From Calditrichia bacterium (GTDB lineage Bacteria; Calditrichota; Calditrichia; Calditrichales; J004), in contig JALTKX010000179.1 in assembly GCA_027006055.1 (NCBI GenBank), positions 1-52,357 on the forward strand: a stretch of 52,357 nucleotides of DNA. Reading direction: 5' to 3'. Position numbers and translations under genes: made by a program. Below, piece after piece: positions 45,767 to 52,357 of the stretch. Under the pieces are notes generated by a model. It was not told the origin of the DNA and did no database searches. It was given only the letters and a program-made list of their open reading frames with translations. Positions within the stretch are counted from its first letter, which is position 1, and each line of letters begins with the position of its first letter.

Positions 45767-46362
45767 ATTTTGACAAGGGCAACGGCCTGGTTCCGGCCAT
45801 AATTCAGGATGCCCTCAACGGGCGCGTGCTGATGCTGGGTTATATGAACCGGGAAGCCTTAAGTAAAACCGAACGGGAAGGACGGGTTACCTTTTATTCG
45901 CGTTCGAAAAAACGGCTATGGACCAAGGGAGAAACCTCCGGTAATTTTTTAACCGTCCGTGAAATCGTGACCGACTGCGACGGGGATACCCTGTTGATAA
46001 AGGCCCGGCCCGCCGGGCCGGTATGCCACACGGGCAGCGATACCTGCTTTAATGAACATTCCGCCAAGGGGTTTTTATATAAATTGCAGGATATAATCGC
46101 CGACAGGAAAAATAACCCTTCCGCACAATCCTATACCAGCGCCTTGTTTGAAAAGGGCGTTAACAAAATTGCCCAAAAGGTAGGCGAAGAGGCCACGGAA
46201 CTGGTCATCGAGGCCATGGACAACAACGACACGCTGTTCAAAAACGAAACAGCCGATCTTCTTTTTCACCTTTTGGTTTTGCTGCAACAGCGCGGCGTCC
46301 TGCTGGAAGAGATCGAGGAGATACTGGCCCAACGCCATGCCGGAAGCGCGCAAAAAAAATAA
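45757..46362 (+). CDS. hisI: Bifunctional phosphoribosyl-AMP cyclohydrolase / phosphoribosyl-ATP pyrophosphatase
   Basis: [42 protein letters not shown]-terminal [13 protein letters not shown] HisE domain. Confidence 0.96.
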   Translation: MRIDFDKGNGLVPAIIQDALNGRVLMLGYMNREALSKTEREGRVTFYSRSKKRLWTKGETSGNFLTVREIVTDCDGDTLLIKARPAGPVCHTGSDTCFNEHSAKGFLYKLQDIIADRKNNPSAQSYTSALFEKGVNKIAQKVGEEATELVIEAMDNNDTLFKNETADLLFHLLVLLQQRGVLLEEIEEILAQRHAGSAQKK

Positions 46363-46465
46363 TGCCGCTTTTTTACGATCCGTTTTGAATTTATCGGACA
46401 AATCCGATAGCTTAGGGCTTTGTAGTGTCGCTCTCTTCCCGGGCCGGGAACAAGGAGAACCTTAA

Positions 46466-46777
46466 ATGAGTCGCTATCGGGCGGTTTATGCCTGCGTAAA
46501 AAACATTCCCCCGGGACGGGTATCCACCTACGGAGCCATCGCGGCCGCGCTGCCCGGCATTACCCCGCGCATGGTGGGCTATGCCCTGCACGCCTGCCCG
46601 CGCGCGGAAGACATCCCCTGGTGGCGGGTTGTGAACTCCCGGGGGAGCATAAGCCTGCCGCTTCATGACGGAGGAGAACTGCAATACGGCCTGTTACAGA
46701 GCGAGGGCGTAACCTTTGCCGCCAACGGTCGTATTGACCTGAAACATTACCTTTGGCATCCCGCCGCGGACGACTAA
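46466..46777 (+). CDS. Alkyltransferase-like (ATL) DNA-binding protein, MGMT C-terminal family lacking active-site Cys
   Basis: VKNIPPGRVSTYGAIAAALPG...IPWWRVVNSRG; MGMT PCHR motif replaced by PWWR. Confidence 0.85.
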   Translation: MSRYRAVYACVKNIPPGRVSTYGAIAAALPGITPRMVGYALHACPRAEDIPWWRVVNSRGSISLPLHDGGELQYGLLQSEGVTFAANGRIDLKHYLWHPAADD

Positions 46778-46792
46778 CACGAGGAAAACCCC

Positions 46793-47767
46793 ATGCGTTC
46801 TATTCTTTTTTTGCTGATACTGACTACGTCCTTCTCCGTCCTTCGGGCCGTTGAATTGATTGAAGGCACCGAACTGGTTTTTGCCGATTCGGCCACCGCC
46901 GCCGCCCTGGTCATCAAAGAGGATGATTACATGCAACGGGTCTCCGCCTACGACCGCTCCGCTTCCATGCGCACGGACCGGGCGGTAAGCCTGGAGGAAT
47001 ACAAGCGGCACCTGGCCCGCAATGTGCGCAACTGGTCGGAGGCCCGGAAAAATATGTTTAGCCGGTTCGCCCGCAACCATAAAAAAGCTCTCGGGGCCCT
47101 GAAGCTCAACCTGCCCGCAAAGATTATCCTTATCCGCACCACCGGCGACGAGGTGGGCGGCGTGGGCGTGGCCTACACGCGCATGAACACCATTGTCTAT
47201 ACCGACCTCATGCTGAACTCGGCGGCACGGGGCGCCCTGGAAGAGACCTTTATTCATGAAATATTTCACGTCTATTCCCGGCACAATCGCGCCATGCGGG
47301 CCCGCTTTTACAAAATCATCGGTTTTGAAACCGGTCCGGAACTGACCTTGCCGGAAGCCTGGTTTGAACGCCATATCACCAACCCCGACGCGCCGGAAAT
47401 GAACTGCTATGCCAACCTGCCCTCCGCGGAAGGCCTGTTGCGCGTGGCGCCCTTTATCTATGCCACCCAACCCGTGTACGACGTCGGTAAACCGGGAGGG
47501 ATTTTTCAAAGCCTGAGTTTTGTGCTGCTGCGGGTGGAAGAGAAGGACGGACACATTGTGCCCGTAATGGCGGAGGGCAAGCCGCTGATGATCAATGCCT
47601 ATCAAACGCCCGCTTTCTGGGAAATGATTGGCAGAAACACCAACTATGTTATTCATCCCGAGGAGATCATGGCCAGCAACTTCACCTTTCTGGTTACGGG
47701 AAAAAAAGAGCTGCCCAATCCGGAGATCCTCAAAAAAATGAAAAACCTTTTTCTGGAGAAAAAATAG
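46793..47767 (+). CDS. Exported hypothetical protein with HEIFH metalloprotease-like motif
   Basis: Signal peptide MRSILFLLILTTSFSVLRA; EETFIHEIFHVYSRHNRAMRARFYKIIGFE. Confidence 0.6.
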   Translation: MRSILFLLILTTSFSVLRAVELIEGTELVFADSATAAALVIKEDDYMQRVSAYDRSASMRTDRAVSLEEYKRHLARNVRNWSEARKNMFSRFARNHKKALGALKLNLPAKIILIRTTGDEVGGVGVAYTRMNTIVYTDLMLNSAARGALEETFIHEIFHVYSRHNRAMRARFYKIIGFETGPELTLPEAWFERHITNPDAPEMNCYANLPSAEGLLRVAPFIYATQPVYDVGKPGGIFQSLSFVLLRVEEKDGHIVPVMAEGKPLMINAYQTPAFWEMIGRNTNYVIHPEEIMASNFTFLVTGKKELPNPEILKKMKNLFLEKK

Positions 47768-47846
47768 GGATCGCGGGACGGTGCCTGTCTGTATAACTCC
47801 TTGCGGCAAAACAGACATTACGCCCGTTCCCGCATAAGGAGCGTCC

Positions 47847-48506
47847 ATGAAAACCGGTGACGAAACCGTCTTTTACAGCCCCGCGGAGGAAAGGATCAAT
47901 GTGCTTTCCCATGCCTTCGGCCTGGCCTTAAGCGTTGTGGCCCTGATATTCCTGGTGATCAAAGCCTCGCTGTACGGAACGGCCTGGCACATCGTCGGCG
48001 CGGCCATTTACGGCGCCAGTATGATCGTGCTGTATAGCGCCTCCACCTTTTATCACAAAGCGCAAAGTCCGGTGATCCGCAAGCGGCTGCGTATTTTTGA
48101 CCACGCCTCCATCTATGTGCTGATTGCCGGAACCTATACGCCGTTTACGCTGGTCACCCTGCATGGGACTACCGGTTGGATCATTTTCGGCCTCTCCTGG
48201 GGCATGGCCCTGAGCGGCGTCATTTTAAAAATCTTCTTCACCGGCCGCTACAACCTCTTCTCCACGCTGATGTATGTTTTTATGGGCTGGCTGATCGTGT
48301 TTGTTATTTCACCGCTGATGGATCGCCTGGCCGCGGACGGCCTGCGCTGGCTTTTTGCCGGCGGCGCGGCCTATACCCTGGGCGCCGTTATCTACAGCAT
48401 CAAAAAAATAAAATTTAATCACGCCATCTTTCATCTGTTTGTTTTGCTGGGAAGCTTTTGCCACTTTATGGCCGTTTACTTTTATGTGCTGCCCCCCGCG
48501 GCATAA
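47847..48506 (+). CDS. Hemolysin III / PAQR-family membrane protein
   Basis: EERINVLSHAFGLALSVVAL...SASTFYHKAQS...FDHASIYVLIAGTYTPFTL. Confidence 0.93.
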   Translation: MKTGDETVFYSPAEERINVLSHAFGLALSVVALIFLVIKASLYGTAWHIVGAAIYGASMIVLYSASTFYHKAQSPVIRKRLRIFDHASIYVLIAGTYTPFTLVTLHGTTGWIIFGLSWGMALSGVILKIFFTGRYNLFSTLMYVFMGWLIVFVISPLMDRLAADGLRWLFAGGAAYTLGAVIYSIKKIKFNHAIFHLFVLLGSFCHFMAVYFYVLPPAA

Positions 48507-48622
48507 CAAAAAAAGGGGGAAAACAACGCCTTGAAAAAGGCCTTGTTAAAACATACATTTACCCAGGCTTTAAAAAGTCTGGCGAGCCCGCCATTTTCCC
48601 CCACAAGCAAAAGGAGGTTCCC

Positions 48623-49819
48623 ATGCGAACCACGGCCTTTTTACTGTTTATCGCTCTTTCCTTTTTATCCGCGCAATCAGGATGGTACAAAGTTTCCCCC
48701 GGCAGCGGCGGGAAAATTGCCTCTTTTGCCGAGGATAGCGATCAAAACCTCTATCTTCTTTCAGGGGACCGTATCTATAAATCGGACAGTACGGGCATGA
48801 ACTGGGCTGAATTCCGGCAACTCCCGGACAGCATCTTTGTTTATTTTACCATCAACGGGAATAATACCTTTTTTGCCAGTACCTGGGGGGTGACTTATCG
48901 CTCCACAGACTTTGGCGGCCAATGGGATTCTGTTTTTCGTTTTGCCCGGGAGATCGTCTCCAAGGGGGATACCTGTTATTCGACGGACGGTTTGTCCTAT
49001 ATCTATCACTCCTATGATGACGGACAAAGCTGGGACACGCCGGATGTTACCACCGGCAGCAGTGAAACCGAGATCGTCGATATGGCTTTGGGCCCGGCGG
49101 GAGAAATCTATGTATCGGATATCTTTATTTCTTCTGAGCTTGGGGTGGATCTGTCCCTGTCCACCGACGGCGGGAGGAGTTTCCATTTTTTACGTGATAT
49201 TGGGGATCTTCAGAACCATGATATTATCGTCAATTCCAGGGGCGAGCTCTTTGTGGATACCCTGGTGTCCCGCGACCGCGGCCAAAGCTGGGAGGCTTAC
49301 ACCCGGAAGACTATTTCGGGAAAGTTTGACGTCAACCATCAGGATATCCTGTACAAATCACAATATGGCGGCTGGGTCTATGAATTTTCGGAAACAGACT
49401 CTACTTGGAAAAAGATACTCGCTTTGCCGGAAGGTGAACGCATTACGGCCACCTTTATCGACAGCCGGGACTATTATTATATCGGCACCGACAGCGGTTA
49501 TGTTTATCGCACGGCCATTGCCACGGGGCTGGACAAGAACGAACCAATCCTTCCGCAACAGACAAGACTGTATGCGAACTACCCCAACCCTTTTAACCCG
49601 GAAACGCTTATCCCTTACCGTTTAATGAAACGGGAAAAAGTGGAATTGTCGGTTTTTGACATTACCGGCCGTAAAATAGCAACCTTGCTTAATAAAGTTG
49701 AGGATGCCGGAGAACATACGGTGCGTTTTGACGCCTCCGGACTGGCCGGCGGGGTATATATTTACAGGCTGAAAAGCGCTTCCTTTGTCGATAGCCGGAA
49801 AATGGTGCTGTTACGCTAA
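48623..49819 (+). CDS. Secreted beta-propeller (BNR-like) protein with T9SS type A sorting domain
   Basis: SD aaggagg + ATG at 48623, signal peptide; YKSDSTGMNWAEF, YRSTDFGGQWDSVF, LSTDGGRSFHFL repeats; NYPNPFNPETLIPYRLMKREKVELSVFDITGRKIATL. Confidence 0.83.
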   Translation: MRTTAFLLFIALSFLSAQSGWYKVSPGSGGKIASFAEDSDQNLYLLSGDRIYKSDSTGMNWAEFRQLPDSIFVYFTINGNNTFFASTWGVTYRSTDFGGQWDSVFRFAREIVSKGDTCYSTDGLSYIYHSYDDGQSWDTPDVTTGSSETEIVDMALGPAGEIYVSDIFISSELGVDLSLSTDGGRSFHFLRDIGDLQNHDIIVNSRGELFVDTLVSRDRGQSWEAYTRKTISGKFDVNHQDILYKSQYGGWVYEFSETDSTWKKILALPEGERITATFIDSRDYYYIGTDSGYVYRTAIATGLDKNEPILPQQTRLYANYPNPFNPETLIPYRLMKREKVELSVFDITGRKIATLLNKVEDAGEHTVRFDASGLAGGVYIYRLKSASFVDSRKMVLLR

Positions 49820-49826
49820 AGGACGG

Positions 49827-50564
49827 CTATCCGACTTCCGTCCCGCTGTTATGATAGTCGCGTAATAAGGTTTCCAAAAACTGCCGGTTATCCGGCGAGG
49901 GGTTGGCAATATTCAGCTTTTGCGCATAAATCCGGGCGGTATTTTCCAACAGCTCCGCATAGGCTTCATCCGATTCCGGCCGGCTGTTCAGCACCTGGCG
50001 CAGCAGGCTCGCTTCCCTGGGGCTCATGTGACGGGCCTGGGGCCATACGGGGGGGGCGTTCGGCTCGTTTTGCGCCAGAAAGGAGCCGTCCACATCGGCC
50101 TTTTCTCCGGTAAGCACCACCGTGGTGCCCGCGGCGATATCGCCCAGGCGCTGCCCCTTGTTATTGATAAACAGGGTAATCAGCCCCACGCTGCCCAGGG
50201 TAAAGGTGACGTCCACAAAACGCAGCAACCAGCGGATGATAAACTGCCCGATATGGGCTTCGCCGCCGTCCGTGCTCATAACCCGTATGCCGCGAATTTT
50301 CTTTCCGGGGGTCTGGCCGTTCATCAGGCTTTCAAACAGCACCTCGTAGAGAAACAGGGGCAGGGTTAACAGCGACATAAGGCCAAAACTTTCAATGCCC
50401 ATCCCGAAGCCGCTTTGCAGAAAGGCCCCGACAATAAACAGGGTAATGAGATAAGCGGCCTGTATTATCCAGTCCAGAATCACGGCCAGCATGCGGTCGG
50501 CAATGCCCGCCAGCTTATAATTTATGGCCACATTCTGGGTGGTGGCGATATCAATATTTTCCAT
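49827..50564 (-). CDS. RDD family membrane protein
   Basis: NYKLAGIADRMLAVILDWIIQAAYL...NGQTPGKKIRGIRVMSTDGG. Confidence 0.88.
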   Translation of the reverse strand: MENIDIATTQNVAINYKLAGIADRMLAVILDWIIQAAYLITLFIVGAFLQSGFGMGIESFGLMSLLTLPLFLYEVLFESLMNGQTPGKKIRGIRVMSTDGGEAHIGQFIIRWLLRFVDVTFTLGSVGLITLFINNKGQRLGDIAAGTTVVLTGEKADVDGSFLAQNEPNAPPVWPQARHMSPREASLLRQVLNSRPESDEAYAELLENTARIYAQKLNIANPSPDNRQFLETLLRDYHNSGTEVG

Positions 50565-50681
50565 GGAGCCTTCTTTAAACGGGTTATGGTAACCGGGGGA
50601 AACAACGGTTTAAAAACCGGGATCGTTTGTCCCCCTCCGTAAAATACGCTTTTCTCGCCACTCCGGGCAAGACAAACGGCT

Positions 50682-52013
50682 TTAAATTATATGCCGGGCC
50701 TTTATGGCCAGATAGCTGTTCAGCACCTCGATGGTCAGCCCGGACGGCGTGACAAACAACGCCATGATACCATGATGTTTTAAAATGTGGCGAATGGCTT
50801 CTTTCTCATAAAGATACTGTTCGGCCATCACCTGAGTGTGCACGGCGGTCAAATCGGAGGCTTTGCCTTCCCGCAGTTTCTCCACCTGTTCATTTTTAAA
50901 ATAGACCAGCATCAGCACATGCTTGCGGTTGATCTCTCTCAGAACCGGCAGAACGCGTTCCAGGGCTATCCGGGATTCAAAATTGGTATAGAGTATGATC
51001 AGGCTTCTTTGGGGAATATGTTTCTGAATGTAAACATACAGCCTTTCATAATCGGCCTCGCGGCGGTCCGTTTCCAGGCGGTAAAGATGATCCAGTATGC
51101 GCGTCATTTGCCGGTTGTGGGCCGAAGCGGCCAAAAAACGGGGCGGGCCCGCGCTAAAACTCAGCAGGCCGGGGCGGTCCTTTCTTTGCAGCACAATATG
51201 GGCGGTCACCAGCGCGCTGTTGATGGAATGATCCAACAGGCTTAATCCGTCGAAAGGCATGTGCATCACCCGGCTGTTATTGATGATCATATAAACGCTT
51301 TGGGCCTGCTCGTCCTGGTACTGATTCACCATCACCTGATGCTTGCGGGCCGTGGCCGCCCAGTTGATAAAGCGGAAATCATCACCCGGCACATAAGCGC
51401 GGATCTGGTCAAACTCCATGGTGGTGCCCAGGCGACGCACCCGCTTCAGATGTCCGCCGGGCCCGCTTAGGGTCAGCGCGTTTAAATCGTAGGCCTTCAG
51501 CTTTTGGAATGAAGGATACACGTGAATGACGCCGCCGGCCTCCTGCCGCTGAAAACGGCCGATAAAGCCGAGAACGCTTTGCAGCAGGACATTGATGCGC
51601 CCGAAACGGAACGTTCCTCTTTGCCCCGGCGTCAGCACATAGCGCAGTTGGCGGCTTTCCCCGCCGCGCAGCTCTACGCGCCCCACGGAATGGCGGAACT
51701 GAAAAATATCCGGCACTTCATCATAAACCGTGGCCCTTAAGGGCAGGGGCAAGCGGTTGCGCAATTCCAGCGTAACCGGATTGGGGTCTCCGTTGGAGAA
51801 GCGGACGGCATGGCGGCGTTCGGCCGTTAGCGGACGGGGCCGGGCAAAAAGCAGTATATAGTCGCCCAGGGTAACAAAGAGCGTCAGAAGCAGCGTGCCC
51901 CGGGCCACGCCGTACAGCGCCGGATACATATAGGCCAGAATAAACAGCACGACCACCGCGCCCAGGGAGGCGTAAAAGCGCCTTAGCGGTATAAAATCAA
52001 AAAAACGCTTCAC
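50682..52013 (-). CDS. DUF58 domain protein
   Basis: GTG start; RRLGTTMEFDQIRAYVPGDDFRFINWAATARKHQVMVNQYQDE DUF58 signature. Confidence 0.92.
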   Translation of the reverse strand: MKRFFDFIPLRRFYASLGAVVVLFILAYMYPALYGVARGTLLLTLFVTLGDYILLFARPRPLTAERRHAVRFSNGDPNPVTLELRNRLPLPLRATVYDEVPDIFQFRHSVGRVELRGGESRQLRYVLTPGQRGTFRFGRINVLLQSVLGFIGRFQRQEAGGVIHVYPSFQKLKAYDLNALTLSGPGGHLKRVRRLGTTMEFDQIRAYVPGDDFRFINWAATARKHQVMVNQYQDEQAQSVYMIINNSRVMHMPFDGLSLLDHSINSALVTAHIVLQRKDRPGLLSFSAGPPRFLAASAHNRQMTRILDHLYRLETDRREADYERLYVYIQKHIPQRSLIILYTNFESRIALERVLPVLREINRKHVLMLVYFKNEQVEKLREGKASDLTAVHTQVMAEQYLYEKEAIRHILKHHGIMALFVTPSGLTIEVLNSYLAIKARHII

Positions 52014-52357
52014 TAACGGGGCACCTCTATCCCGGAGACAATCTCCTCCAATACCCGGCCCAGGCTCAGCCCCTCCAGTTCCTTTTCCGGGTTTAGAATC
52101 ATGCGGTGTTCCAATACCGGGCCCAGCAGATATTTAATATCATCGGGAATAACATAGTCGCGCCCGTTCATGGCCGCCCACACCTTGGCCGCCCTGACCA
52201 GATAGAGGCCGGCGCGGGGCGAGGCGCCCAGGTAGATCGCCGGGTGCCGCCGGGTATCGCGGATGATTTTGGCGATGTATTCGGCAATGGAACGGCGTAC
52301 GGTCAGCCGGTGCAGGGCCTGTTGTGTTTCCTTTAGTTGTTCGGCCGTAATTACAGG
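52013..52357 (-). CDS. MoxR-type AAA+ ATPase, C-terminal part (cut by window edge)
   Basis: Minus translation ...RRHPAIYLGASPRAGLYLVRAAKVWAAMNGRDYVIPDDIKYLLGPVLEHRMIL...; stop overlaps the DUF58 GTG (TAGTG). Confidence 0.88.
   Translation of the reverse strand, partial: PVITAEQLKETQQALHRLTVRRSIAEYIAKIIRDTRRHPAIYLGASPRAGLYLVRAAKVWAAMNGRDYVIPDDIKYLLGPVLEHRMILNPEKELEGLSLGRVLEEIVSGIEVPR

Noticed and set aside
46390-46408. ATCGGA-CAAA-TCCGAT hairpin after hisI
   Set aside because: Short stem, no T tract; function unclear

Overview
This is a 52 kb chromosomal window of moderately high GC. It looks like a Calditrichota/FCB-type bacterium, judging from T9SS-type C-terminal sorting domains, PorV-like and TonB-dependent outer-membrane proteins. 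No rRNA, CRISPR array or transposon was found. Main blocks: (i) 1-9379 (-), a near-complete sHdr-LbpA (heterodisulfide-reductase-like / lipoate-binding protein) sulfur-oxidation type operon: tusA, dsrE2-like, sLpl(AB)-like lipoate ligase, dsrE-like, lbpA, CSGC thioredoxin-like, hdrC1, nitroreductase, hdrB1, hdrA, hyp, fused hdrC2B2, etfB (cut by the window edge). A candidate sigma54 promoter precedes tusA, and an NtrC-type two-component system with a Cys-rich PAS kinase lies directly upstream. (ii) 12.9-30.3 kb (-), an alpha-glucan utilisation locus: TrmB-like regulator, esterase, SSS symporter, tandem starch-binding-like T9SS protein, PorV-like protein, giant T9SS protein, TonB receptor, parvulin, GH13. 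(iii) 30.6-38 kb, ArsC/Spx-like, glgC plus a divergent DNA-methylase-like ORF, tRNA-Thr, DUF2797, GH13. (iv) 39.2-46.4 kb (+), a compact hisGDC(NB)HAF(IE) operon in enterobacterial order. It is preceded by an unannotated 24-codon leader peptide with five consecutive His codons (MKKIQFHHHHHAVKIYPVVYTSWQ) and a rho-independent terminator, i.e. a his attenuator. (v) 46.4-52.4 kb, ATL protein, HEIFH protein, hemolysin III, T9SS protein, RDD, DUF58 and MoxR. The two strongest signals are the sHdr-LbpA operon with putative sigma54/Cys-PAS control and the hisL-type attenuator. All identifications are by eye from motifs; no searches were run.
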